Source of the DNA: CBDANO01 sp965197665
GTDB taxonomy: Bacteria; Chloroflexota; Dehalococcoidia; Lucifugimonadales; UBA3495
Length of the DNA stretch: 64,000 bases
Direction of reading: 5' to 3'
Assembly (NCBI GenBank): GCA_965197665.1
Contig: CBDANO010000005.1
Coordinates: 496,001-560,000, forward strand
Below, in pieces: positions 1-7,687 of this stretch. A model generated the notes under the pieces. The model did no database searches, had not been told where the DNA came from, and saw only the letters and a list, made by a program, of their open reading frames with translations. Numbering within the stretch: position 1 is the stretch's first letter; each line of letters opens with the position of its first letter. The position numbers and the translations under genes are program-made.

Positions 1-190
1 CGACGGCAACGCCCACTCCGACACCCGCGCCTGAGTCGACGCCGACGGCAACACCCACGCCAACCTACGCCTGAGCCCACGCCGACGGCCACACCCACCG
101 CCGACGCGGCCCTTGGGATGCAAGTCATCGGCGAGTGGGAGAACGAATACGACGACGGCCTGCGGAGCCGCATCAAAATCATCAGAGAAT
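1..190 (+). pseudogene. C-terminal pieces of a Thr/Pro-linker lipoprotein, frameshifted
   Basis: A Thr-Pro-Ala linker is open from base 3 to a TGA at 72-74. The same kind of linker resumes one frame over (Pro-Glu-Pro-Thr from about base 70) and runs through a GMQVIGEWENEYDDG segment to about base 190. There it must shift again to join the VIVWLEETFDDG segment of the following reading frame. Such linkers followed by a small beta-rich domain are common in Chloroflexota lipoproteins. I read this as one gene broken by two indels. The 5' part lies outside the window, so whether the breaks are biological or assembly errors cannot be decided here. Confidence 0.45.
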
Positions 191-1132
191 CCAGTAATTG
201 TCTGGCTGGAAGAGACATTCGATGATGGAAGTATGCTGACGGAGTCGCTGGTCGAGAGCGAGTCTGAGATTGGACGCCGCTTTGACATCGCAGGAGAATC
301 GGGCGAGTATTTTGTTATTGACCTGATAGGCAATCTTCAAGTCTGGGGCCGTTATGGCCTAGTCTCCACTGCAAAGAAGCTCGAAATGGACGACTATATC
401 CTTAGCGACTCCGGAGTCAAGGTTTGGAAAACACCGGATGCCCATCCCCTACTTCGGCACACCGACACGACGCATCCGTCGTTCCTCGACAAGTTGGCCG
501 AGACCTACTCAAGAGGGAAAGTCAGGGGCATGCCAAGAATCCTCAGCGAGAATTCCGAAGATGCGCGCACCTGGCATTATTTCAGTCCGCTACTCCGTGA
601 CGGCGCGTATAGGAACCAAGTCCTGGAAAGGCTCATTCGCCAATCGTTCCCTGAGGCAGTCTCTTCTCAAGTTCTGGACGCAATTCCCTCCGCCGAGCTG
701 ATTTTCTGGCCAAAGCTCTCCCCACCGCCGAGCCGGCCCCAAAAAGAAGGAGCTTCTGAACCGGATATCTTGATAAGACTTGGCAACCAAGAGTTAGTGC
801 TTGTGGAAGCCAAGTATCGATCTGACGTTAGCGAACGAACAACACACGACGAAACACGAGACCAAGTGATTCGCCTTATCGACATCGGGTCGTGGTATGC
901 AAGACAAGAAAACCTCCAAGATCAAGATACAGGCCACTACAATAGCTATGTGATCGTGTTGCAGTACGGCGATGCCCAGATTAACGCTGAGGAAGTCGTT
1001 GACCGGTACAGAGGTAAGCCGGATGCTATTGAGAGAGCCTTGTCCTATCGGTCGGACCTTACAGCCACGGATTATCAGCGACTAGGCCGCTCAGTGGCGT
1101 TTGTTCGATGGCCGGACCCGCTGAACCGGTAG
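113..1132 (+). CDS. PD-(D/E)XK nuclease-like protein, N-terminus fused to a lipoprotein tail
   Basis: The open frame is 339 codons from a TTG. Residues 25-90 read like the end of the preceding lipoprotein (GEYFVIDLIGNLQVWGRYG). The self-contained enzyme-like part probably starts at Met140 (ATG at 530, MPRILSENSEDARTWHYFSP), with a GGGG-rich stretch just upstream. Residues 216-235 hold EPDILI followed by LVLVEAKY, matching the D-x(n)-E-x-K core of PD-(D/E)XK nucleases (D218, E232, K234). The likely activity is metal-dependent phosphodiester cleavage, but the target is unknown. No partner gene is visible, because the left neighbour is broken. The ORF is certain, the nuclease fold is likely, and the true start is uncertain (113, 386 or 530). 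Confidence 0.6.
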   Translation: MGCKSSASGRTNTTTACGAASKSSENPVIVWLEETFDDGSMLTESLVESESEIGRRFDIAGESGEYFVIDLIGNLQVWGRYGLVSTAKKLEMDDYILSDSGVKVWKTPDAHPLLRHTDTTHPSFLDKLAETYSRGKVRGMPRILSENSEDARTWHYFSPLLRDGAYRNQVLERLIRQSFPEAVSSQVLDAIPSAELIFWPKLSPPPSRPQKEGASEPDILIRLGNQELVLVEAKYRSDVSERTTHDETRDQVIRLIDIGSWYARQENLQDQDTGHYNSYVIVLQYGDAQINAEEVVDRYRGKPDAIERALSYRSDLTATDYQRLGRSVAFVRWPDPLNR

Positions 1133-1471
1133 TAGACAGAGACTAGCGCCATCAATGTTCAGGAGCAGGCCGTCTCCGCGCGCTTTCGTAGCTCTGTCCA
1201 TGTCGGAAAAGGTACCCCCGCAGTCCGCCTGAGAAGGTCTGAACCCATAGGGCGGTCGGCAGACCTGTTCTTCGATTCGTCAAATATAGGAGGGCCGTAT
1301 CATCCGCAGCCTGTTGCACTTATGCAGACCCAGTTGCATCCAAGTCAACCGTCCATGAGAGCCGTGCTTTGCTGCGAACAGGCCGAGTTTGAGGCGCGGG
1401 ACCACCATATGGTCCTTCTGTGGTAGTGTGAGGTCTGCTCTCCCTGAGACATTTCTTCGGAGGGATAGGCG
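1133..1471. other. Intergenic stretch without a recognisable gene
   Basis: I see no convincing coding region, tRNA or T-box here. A short palindrome (accatatggt, near 1408) lies about 130 bases before asnS. No strong promoter hexamer pair was found. Confidence 0.4.
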
Positions 1472-1555
1472 ATGTCAAAAAGGAAAGTGCCGGAGACCCT
1501 CGACTTCGTTAAAGGACTACTGATCTCAGCAGAGGACACTGATGCGCCGCAGTAG
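1472..1555 (+). CDS. Possible 27-residue leader peptide overlapping asnS
   Basis: ATG at 1472 follows a good ribosome-binding sequence (GGAGGG about 8 bases upstream) and encodes MSKRKVPETLDFVKGLLISA plus seven further residues, ending in TAG at 1553-1555. The last 14 bases overlap the start of asnS in another frame, an arrangement that can couple translation. I know of no named family. It could also be a chance ORF, since asnS has its own weak AGAGGA site inside this ORF. Confidence 0.3.
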   Translation: MSKRKVPETLDFVKGLLISAEDTDAPQ

Positions 1556-2927
1556 AATCAAGGACCTTCTAAACCGGCAGGGGCCCGGGGGCGAAGCACT
1601 GGTGCAAGGCTGGGTCAAGACCAGGCGTTCGTCGAAGGCGGTCTCCTTCGTTCAGATCAACGACGGATCGACGCTGCAGGACATTCAGGTGGTGGCCGAC
1701 GAAACCCTCCCCGGCTACGAAATCGTGGAGTCGCTGACCACCGGCAGCAGCGTAAGCGTCCGGGGTGTGCTGGTTGAATCTCCGGGAAAGGGCCAAAAAT
1801 ACGAGATTCAAGCGACCGCCATCGAGCTTGTCGGCCCGTCGGACCCGGAGTCCTACCCCCTTCAAAAGAAGCGGCACACCCCCGAGTTCCTCCGAGAGAT
1901 CGCCCACCTGAGGCCCCGGACCAACACCTTCGGCGCCATGGCCCGGGTCCGGAACGCCACCGCCTTCGCCATCCACAGCTTCTTCCAGGAGAGGGGGTTT
2001 CAATATATCCAAACGCCCATCATAACCGCCAGCGACGCCGAGGGCGCCGGCTCCATGTTTCGAGTTACGACGCTGGACCCCGGCAACCCGCCCATGAAAG
2101 GCGGGGCCGTGGACCACGGGGAGGACTTCTTTGGCAAGCCGGCTTTCCTCACGGTGAGCGGGCAGTTGGAAGCGGAAATCTTTGCTCAAGCCTTGTGCGA
2201 CGTGTACACCTTCGGCCCCACCTTCCGCGCCGAGAACTCCAACACGTCGCGGCACTTGGCCGAGTTCTGGATGGTGGAGCCGGAAGTGGCCTTTTGCGAC
2301 TTGGACGGTTTGGCCGAGCTGGCCGAGGACTTCCTGAAGTACATATTCGCTTACGTGCTGGACCGTTGCCCGGAAGACATGGCCTTCTTCAACCGGTGGT
2401 ACGACGACACCGTGGTTTCGACCTTGGAGAAGGTCGTCGAGTCGAGCTTCGAGCGGCTGCGGTACACTGACGCGGTGGAACTGCTAAAGAAATCGGGGGA
2501 AGACTTCGAGTTTCCCGTGGGGTGGGGGTTGGACCTCCAATCAGAGCACGAAAGGTACCTCACCGAAAAAAAGATCGGCCGCCCGGTAATCGTTACCGAC
2601 TACCCCAAGGAAATAAAAGCGTTCTACATGCGCTTGAACGACGATGGCAAGACCGTTGGCGCCTTGGATACTCTGGTGCCCCGGATTGGGGAGATCATCG
2701 GCGGCAGCCAGAGGGAGGAACGCCGCGAGGTGCTGCTCGCCAGGCTCCGGGAGGCCGGACTCGCCGAGAGCGCGTACTCGTGGTACCTGGACCTGCGGAG
2801 CTACGGTACCGTGCCCCACGCCGGCTTCGGCCTCGGCTTCGAGCGCACCGTACAGTTCATTACCGGTGTTCCCAACATCCGGGACGTTATTCCTTTCCCC
2901 AGGACTCCCAAAAGCGCTGAATTCTAA
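1542..2927 (+). CDS. asnS: Asparagine--tRNA ligase
   Basis: Charges tRNA-Asn with asparagine in the cytoplasm using ATP. The 461-residue length is normal for bacterial AsnRS. An N-terminal OB-fold anticodon-binding domain (about residues 15-105, with VQGWVKTRRSSKAVSFVQIN) precedes the class II catalytic core. Motif 2 appears as the TFGPTFRAENSNTSRHLAEF block near 225-245, and motif 3 as GFGLGFERTVQFITG near the C-terminus. A GAD-containing insertion typical of AspRS is absent, and the length and motifs fit AsnRS rather than AspRS. The start ATG at 1542 is preceded by AGAGGA. The gene stands alone, with a possible leader ORF in front and a repeat-rich gap behind it. Confidence 0.95.
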   Translation: MRRSRIKDLLNRQGPGGEALVQGWVKTRRSSKAVSFVQINDGSTLQDIQVVADETLPGYEIVESLTTGSSVSVRGVLVESPGKGQKYEIQATAIELVGPSDPESYPLQKKRHTPEFLREIAHLRPRTNTFGAMARVRNATAFAIHSFFQERGFQYIQTPIITASDAEGAGSMFRVTTLDPGNPPMKGGAVDHGEDFFGKPAFLTVSGQLEAEIFAQALCDVYTFGPTFRAENSNTSRHLAEFWMVEPEVAFCDLDGLAELAEDFLKYIFAYVLDRCPEDMAFFNRWYDDTVVSTLEKVVESSFERLRYTDAVELLKKSGEDFEFPVGWGLDLQSEHERYLTEKKIGRPVIVTDYPKEIKAFYMRLNDDGKTVGALDTLVPRIGEIIGGSQREERREVLLARLREAGLAESAYSWYLDLRSYGTVPHAGFGLGFERTVQFITGVPNIRDVIPFPRTPKSAEF

Positions 2928-2980
2928 AGCCCCCGAATCCACGGCCCGGCGAGGGCCTCCAAGAGCGTCATCGGCCCAGC

Positions 2981-3083
2981 CGCGGCTAACGGCCCCGGCG
3001 GGTTTTGAAGCAACTGCGGCTGGCGTCCCCAGGGGGTTTTTTGGCACATCCGCGGCTGGCACCCCCGGCGGGTTGGCCCAGGC
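2981..3083. repeat. Three degenerate tandem repeats of about 35 bp
   Basis: Units begin at 2981, 3015 and 3051. Each starts with YGCGGCT(A/G)(A/G)C, continues with a C-run, then GGCGGG or AGGGGG, then a T/G-rich tail. The spacing is 34 and 36 bases and the units differ at several positions. They sit between asnS and tRNA-Val with no coding signal of their own. Function is unknown; expansion slippage is the simplest origin. Confidence 0.6.
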
Positions 3084-3264
3084 GGTATACAGTATGCCGG
3101 ACCGGCGGCTACAAGAAATAGACCATACACCCAGGGCAACAGCAGCTTGATTCGTAGCCAGCGGGGCAACCGCGCTATCAATCCGGCGGAAACTGAACGA
3201 CCCTGTCGGCCGGGCCGGGTCTCCTTGACCCTCCCCTATGGCTGTTGATAAACTTCCCCGGGAC

Positions 3265-3341
3265 GGGCGGTTAGCTCAGTTGGTTAGAGTACTTGCTCGA
3301 CACGCAAGAGGTCAGTGGTTCGAGTCCACTACCGCCCACCA
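3265..3341 (+). tRNA. tRNA-Val (anticodon GAC)
   Basis: The cloverleaf folds cleanly: acceptor GGGCGGT/ACCGCCC, D-stem GCTC/GAGT, anticodon stem CTTGC/GCAAG, T-arm AGTGG-TTCGAGT-CCACT, discriminator A and an encoded CCA. The seven-base anticodon loop is TCGACAC, giving anticodon GAC (codons GUC/GUU). Position 33 is C instead of the near-universal U, which is unusual for an elongator tRNA. Confidence 0.9.
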
Positions 3342-3352
3342 GACCAATTCCA

Positions 3353-3790
3353 ATCGACAATTACGCGCCCCAGATCACGGCAGAGGCCAGATGCAAGGCT
3401 GCCAAGAAGAAGAGGCTCCTCCGGTCGCACCGGGTAGCGATTCTACGCCAGCGCTTGAGCTTGTTGAAGGCACGTTCAATCAAGTTCCCCTGTTTGTGTA
3501 GTTCCCGGTCGTACTCCCAAGGGTTCTTGCGGTTGGACTTGGGCGGTATGACGGCAACGGCTCCCTCCGACCGGATGAAAGCCAGTACCTTTGTCCTTGG
3601 CAGTCACTCTTACCGACCCCGGACGCCCTGGCGAAAACCCTTCTATCTTACACCACTGAGAAGCACTTAGTTCGTACCGTTTCATGTAAGTCCCCCTTCA
3701 CACCTTCACCTTTCGAAGACCTACATCCTACCGCCGTTTACTCTTATACTACATCGCTAGCCGATTACTACTTTCTAGACCGATTGTCGA
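3353..3790 (-). mobile_element. Internally deleted IS5-family (IS427-like) element
   Basis: The region is bounded by a 10-bp inverted repeat, aatcgacaat at 3353-3362 and attgtcgatt at 3781-3790, with a transposase remnant between them on the minus strand. About 440 bp remain of what is normally around 850 bp. The right 100 bases carry no coding sequence. The boundaries are inferred from the short inverted repeats, and the true ends may extend a few bases further. No clear target-site duplication was found. Confidence 0.55.
3361..3685 (-). pseudogene. IS5-family transposase, internal deletion
   Basis: Reading from 3685, the first 31 residues (MKRYELSASQWCKIEGFSPG and the GRPGSVRVTAKD that follows) match the N-terminus of IS5/IS427 transposases. 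The frame then shifts, and the C-terminal 80 or so residues follow in the next frame: AVAVIPPKSNRKNPWEYDRE, then LIERAFNKLKRWRRIATRCD, ending in ASAVIWGA and a stop at 3361. The C-terminal piece includes the catalytic glutamate region (ERAFNKLK). The middle of the protein, with both catalytic aspartates, is gone, so no active transposase can be made. Confidence 0.75.
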
Positions 3791-3834
3791 TTCGACCTAG
3801 TACCGCTCCGTCTTACGAGTGTTCAGAGGGAAAC

Positions 3835-4347
3835 GTGCGGCAACCTAGCCAGAAACTGGTCAATGTCGGCATCCTCCTAGGGACGCTTGGCTTTGTTCTC
3901 GTATTCGCCCTCGTCGGCTGCAACAGCGAATCGGAGTCTGCCGAGCACAACGGCGAGTCGGAATCCGGTGAGCATAGCAGAAGCTCAGAGGCCAACGAGT
4001 CCAGCAGCGAATCGGAATCCGGTGAGCATAGCAGCGAATCGAAGTCGGGCGAAGGTGGTGAAGAATCAGGCACTCAGTTCGCTCTTGGCGATACCTTTGA
4101 TGAGGTTCGAGCAGGGGTACGACTGGTTCTGTCGTACGACTCAGCCGCCACCGCCTTCAAAGGCACGGTGGCGAACACCACGACGGCCACACTGCGCAGG
4201 GTCAGGGTCGAAGTCCACCTATCGAACGGAATCGAGCTGGGTCCGACTACACCGGTTGACTTGGCTCCCGGTCAGGTAGTGGAAATCACCCTTCCGGCAG
4301 GCAGTCAACCCTTCACCTCATGGAGCGCGCACCCAGAAGTCGGCTGA
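3835..4347 (+). CDS. Lipoprotein with Ser/Glu-rich linker and FxLYD-like domain
   Basis: From a GTG at 3835 (GAGGG just upstream) the product is about 170 residues. It has a hydrophobic signal segment ending in the lipobox FALVGC, so it is expected to be lipid-anchored outside the membrane. A low-complexity Ser-Glu-Gly linker of about 50 residues (ESESGEHS-type repeats) follows. The C-terminal domain starts at TFDEVRAGVRLVLSYDSAAT and contains VRVEVHLSNGIELGPTTPVD, a small beta-sandwich like the FxLYD group. The open frame extends upstream to 3784, but that part overlaps the IS remnant and lacks a ribosome site. Function is unknown. Confidence 0.7.
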   Translation: MRQPSQKLVNVGILLGTLGFVLVFALVGCNSESESAEHNGESESGEHSRSSEANESSSESESGEHSSESKSGEGGEESGTQFALGDTFDEVRAGVRLVLSYDSAATAFKGTVANTTTATLRRVRVEVHLSNGIELGPTTPVDLAPGQVVEITLPAGSQPFTSWSAHPEVG

Positions 4348-4396
4348 TTGCTGGAACGCCCAGACAGCCTAAACGCTACCTACTGTAACGACACGG

Positions 4397-4497
4397 GAGA
4401 GCCGGATGCGCTGAAAGCCGCACGTCCGGTTCGGAGGGGAGCCGACGGAAAAGTGCTCCGGTAACACGGGGTAACTCGCCGGCGGCCTACCTTACCC
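4397..4497 (+). mobile_element. 3' end of a group II intron (domains V-VI)
   Basis: Bases 4397-4439 match the domain V signature of bacterial group II introns. GAGCCGGATGCG pairs with CGCA and TCCGGTTC around a GAAA tetraloop, and the catalytic AGC triad is present in the lower stem. The following sequence to about 4497 can form a domain VI-like arm and ends in CTACCTTAC, a typical 3' boundary. No reverse transcriptase or 5' domains are found upstream, where the lipoprotein gene lies directly. It is therefore a truncated remnant and not a mobile intron. Confidence 0.65.
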
Positions 4498-4700
4498 ATC
4501 ACCCAGAAGGTGGTGGCGTCCTACCTGCCGCTCTACCGGCCCTCGGAGAACAGCCACGCGCTCCCCCACCTGCTCCGAAAGCCCCTCCTGGGGGCACAGG
4601 AGGACGCCATACGGGGTGTGCAACTGGGGACATCTTTCCTCATTGTACTCCCCCCTCCCCCACCCGAACCTTTGACGCACACCCTTCGCTTGGATTCGAA
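4498..4700. other. Sequence 3' of the intron remnant, no clear gene
   Basis: This would be the 3' exon side of the intron. A 64-codon open frame begins VVASYLPLYRPSENSH, but it has no ribosome site and no family I recognise. A C-rich tract lies near 4651-4672. Confidence 0.3.
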
Positions 4701-4729
4701 TTGACAAATCAGATGTGGCGCAATATAGT
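4701..4729 (+). promoter_or_regulatory. Sigma-70-type promoter of the ABC importer genes
   Basis: TTGACA at 4701-4706, a 17-bp spacer and TATAGT at 4724-4729, 35 bases before the binding-protein start codon. Both hexamers are near consensus. Confidence 0.7.
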
Positions 4730-4763
4730 GTGTTAAATTTCCGCTAAATTCGGAGGAAGTCGT

Positions 4764-6605
4764 ATGAAGAAGCGGCAATATTTCGAAAAACGACGACGTT
4801 ATATACCTCTAGCGGCGATCTTAATAATTAGCATGGTGTTGCTAGCGTGCGGCGCCTCGGCAACCTCTACCCCCCAAGCCGCTGCGCCGACGGCTACTGC
4901 GGCGCCCGCACCTACGGCGGTACCAGCAGCGACTGCAACGCCGGCAGCAACAAAGGCGCCAGCAGCTACGGCCACCGCTATACCGGCTCCTGAACCGGTA
5001 ACTGGTTTCGCCAAGCCGGGCGTCGGCGGTGTCCCCGCCAATGTAGGAAAGCTGACCGTGGCGTCGGACGGCATTGGATTTGGTGTCAACCTCAATCCGG
5101 TGGATGGCCTTGGATTCACCTTTGTCTCAGACTACTTTAACAACTTCATGTTGACGCGCGATGAGAACCACAATATAGTCGCCGGATTGCTCGTTGAATG
5201 GGAGTTCAACGATGATGGCTTCGGGTTCACGATCCATCCGGACGCGATTTGGCATGACGGGAGCCCGATCACGTCAAACGACGTCAAGTGGATCTACGAC
5301 GCGGCTCGGGGGGACCACAAACCCGAATTCACCGGCCACTGGGCGGCCGCCCGATTCCAGGATCAGATCGAAGAGGTACGGGTCTTCGACGATAAGAGAG
5401 GCTTTGTAAAGACGACAAAGCCTACCCCCGACTTTGTCGCCTGGTACACTGGCGCCGGCTACCATCAGTTTTGGCTATCCAGTGCGGACTATTTGCAGAA
5501 GGTGGGAGTCGACGGCTACGAAGAAGCACCCTTGGGCGGCGGACCCTACACGGTCAGTCTGTGGAAAGCCGGGGAGCGGATCGTACTGGAGCGGTGGGAG
5601 GATTTCTGGTCCGACACCGACGTGTACCACAAGCCCCAACATGAGACCCTCGAGGTAATTGTATCTCCCGACGAGGCAGCCCGCTTCGCCCTCATCAAGA
5701 GCAACCAAGTGGATATGGTGGTGAACATCCCCTACGCAACAGCGAGGGAAATTCCTCAGTCAGAAGATTTCGCGGGGCGAGGGATTAATCCGGAGCAGGG
5801 TAGTGACATCTGGACCCAAACCATCGTGGGCACCGGCCAGTACGTACTTCACTTCCCGAACATGTTTGCCGGAAAGGATGCGCAGGACAAGCCGGGGCCT
5901 GGGGACCACGCGCCTTTTGACGATGTGCGGGTCCGGGAGGCCTTGGAAATCGCCATAGACAAGCAAGCGATTAGCGACCAAATCCACTACGGCTTCAGCT
6001 TCCCCATGGGCGGCCTCTTCTTCATTGGCGGCTTTGCTTACCGTGACCTACCGATCGCACCGTATGATCCGGAACGAGCGAAAGAGCTAATGGTGGAGGC
6101 CGGATACGCCGATGGGTTCTCCACGGACATTTATTTTGGACCGTATGTCAACATCCCAGGCGTGCGGGAGTGGCTCGACGCGGCAGCATCCTACTGGACA
6201 GAAATTGACGTAAACGTACAGATTTTCGAGATCGATGCCGCAGAGTACTGGAACAAGGTAACTCCGCCGGAGCGAGCCTTTAGGCCGGTGGCACTCTTTG
6301 GCTGGGGCAGGCAAGAGCACGCCGGGGCGGTAGCCAACTATAGCTTCCACGAGACCGGCAGCTTCGTCTGTTGTTGGGACGACGTGACTAACGCCCTCTG
6401 GGAAAAGACCAGCTCCACCACCGACGAAGCGTCGTTATTGGGGTACTTTGCGGAGATGGAAGACTACATCTTAGAACAACGCTGGCTTATCCCAATGGCG
6501 CAGGTTTCGGTGGTACAAGCATATACGGACCGGGTCCTGGCTCACCCCACACCACCCCACGCCAATACCTTCGAGCAGTTGTGGCGGATAGTGTTGAGGG
6601 ACTGA
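4764..6605 (+). CDS. ABC transporter substrate-binding lipoprotein, family 5 (peptide type)
   Basis: Captures a peptide-like or other small substrate outside the membrane and delivers it to the permeases encoded just downstream. The start ATG follows GGAGG. The 613 residues begin with a signal peptide ending in the lipobox VLLACG (Cys about 29), then an Ala/Thr/Pro-rich tether to about residue 75, then an SBP_bac_5 fold. Family signatures include GLLVEWEFNDDGFGFTIHPD, the following WHDGSPITSNDVKW, and the VREALEIAIDKQAI block typical of DppA/OppA proteins. The substrate cannot be read from sequence; annotation as dipeptide, nickel or opine binding would be a guess. Transcription probably starts at the promoter at 4701-4729. 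Confidence 0.92.
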   Translation: MKKRQYFEKRRRYIPLAAILIISMVLLACGASATSTPQAAAPTATAAPAPTAVPAATATPAATKAPAATATAIPAPEPVTGFAKPGVGGVPANVGKLTVASDGIGFGVNLNPVDGLGFTFVSDYFNNFMLTRDENHNIVAGLLVEWEFNDDGFGFTIHPDAIWHDGSPITSNDVKWIYDAARGDHKPEFTGHWAAARFQDQIEEVRVFDDKRGFVKTTKPTPDFVAWYTGAGYHQFWLSSADYLQKVGVDGYEEAPLGGGPYTVSLWKAGERIVLERWEDFWSDTDVYHKPQHETLEVIVSPDEAARFALIKSNQVDMVVNIPYATAREIPQSEDFAGRGINPEQGSDIWTQTIVGTGQYVLHFPNMFAGKDAQDKPGPGDHAPFDDVRVREALEIAIDKQAISDQIHYGFSFPMGGLFFIGGFAYRDLPIAPYDPERAKELMVEAGYADGFSTDIYFGPYVNIPGVREWLDAAASYWTEIDVNVQIFEIDAAEYWNKVTPPERAFRPVALFGWGRQEHAGAVANYSFHETGSFVCCWDDVTNALWEKTSSTTDEASLLGYFAEMEDYILEQRWLIPMAQVSVVQAYTDRVLAHPTPPHANTFEQLWRIVLRD

Positions 6606-6688
6606 ACCCCCTGATAAGGGAAGAGGGGCCAACTCTCTAAGGCCCGACAACAGGGCAAACAGTGCCCTAGAGAAATTGACGATAGCTG

Positions 6689-6709
6689 CCTGGCCGGGAC
6701 CCGGCCAGG
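6689..6709 (+). terminator. Strong hairpin between binding protein and permease genes
   Basis: CCTGGCCGGG and CCCGGCCAGG flank a single A, a near-perfect GC-rich hairpin. No T-run follows, so it is more likely an attenuating or mRNA-stabilising structure than a full terminator. Such a structure would let the binding protein be made in excess over the permeases. Confidence 0.5.
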
Positions 6710-6744
6710 CGGTTGTCATATGTGGAGTTGCTAGAGGTGTCTAG

Positions 6745-7674
6745 GTGGGCCGGTATATAGTAAGACGGCTGCTGCGGGGGCTGATTACCGTATGGCTGGT
6801 AACGGTTCTGGTTTTCTTTCTCCTTAGACTTACCGGGGACCCTATAGATTTCCTGGTAAACCCTACTATGTCCAAAGGTGATAGAGAGCGCATCAAAGCA
6901 GACTTCGGGCTCGACAAACCCTGGCACGTACAGTACGCGAAGTTTAATCAGGGCATATTCACCGGGGATTTCGGGGATTCAGTAAAGTTTGCACCGAAGA
7001 CCGCCTTCTCGATGTTTAAGGAGCGGCTACCGGCCACCATACAGTTAGTGGGGTCGGCCCTAATTTTTTCCATGGTCGTGGGGATACTGCTCGGTGTGAT
7101 TTCGGCCACCTGGCCTGAATCCATCGTAGACCGTATCGGAAAGATACTGGCGGTTATCGGCCTGGCCATGCCCGCCTTCTGGTTAGGCCTGCTGATGATC
7201 CTTTTATTCAGCGTCTACCTGGGCTGGCTGCCCAGCGCCGGGGGACTGGACCGCACGGGCTTCAAGGGGCTCATTATGCCCGCCACATCCTTGGGTTGGT
7301 TTTTGGTGGCGGCCAATACCCGGTTGGTCCGGTCCTCATTGTTGGAGGTGCTTGACTCCGAGTACATCCGGATGTTGCGCGCCAAGGGAATGCCGAACCG
7401 AGTGGTCATCTGGAAGCACGGTCTCAAAAACGCCGCCTTGCCGGTAATCACCCTCTTTGGCACCAACTTCGCCCTGTTGGTTGGTGGCGCTCTGATCACA
7501 GAAGCCATATTCTCTTGGCCGGGCATCGGCAGGCTGCTCGTGGAGTCCATCTTTACGCGCGACTACACAGTGGTGCAGACGGTGGTCTTCTTCTCCGCCA
7601 TCATTATCGTGTTACTCAACATTATGATTGATTTGGCCTATGCCTGGCTGGACCCGCGAGTTAGATTAGCCTAG
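6745..7674 (+). CDS. ABC transporter permease, DppB type
   Basis: Inner-membrane channel subunit of the importer whose binding protein is encoded at 4764. The start is GTG at 6745 with GAGG seven bases upstream. The 309 residues show six hydrophobic segments and the N-terminal MGRYIVRRLLRGLITVWLVT typical of DppB/OppB. The cytoplasmic EAA-like loop is near residues 205-225 (EYIRMLRAKGMPNRVVIWKH), which contacts the ATPase, followed by NAALPVIT. It is followed 13 bases later by the second permease. No ATPase gene is present, so the complex must use one encoded elsewhere. Confidence 0.93.
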   Translation: MGRYIVRRLLRGLITVWLVTVLVFFLLRLTGDPIDFLVNPTMSKGDRERIKADFGLDKPWHVQYAKFNQGIFTGDFGDSVKFAPKTAFSMFKERLPATIQLVGSALIFSMVVGILLGVISATWPESIVDRIGKILAVIGLAMPAFWLGLLMILLFSVYLGWLPSAGGLDRTGFKGLIMPATSLGWFLVAANTRLVRSSLLEVLDSEYIRMLRAKGMPNRVVIWKHGLKNAALPVITLFGTNFALLVGGALITEAIFSWPGIGRLLVESIFTRDYTVVQTVVFFSAIIIVLLNIMIDLAYAWLDPRVRLA

Positions 7675-7687
7675 GGGGAGCATCGTA

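Noticed and set aside
1133..1541. T-box riboswitch upstream of asnS
   Set aside because: I could not find the conserved T-box antiterminator sequence or a terminator pair.
4510..4704. 64-residue ORF after the intron remnant as an exon gene
   Set aside because: No ribosome site, low complexity at the end, and no family recognised.
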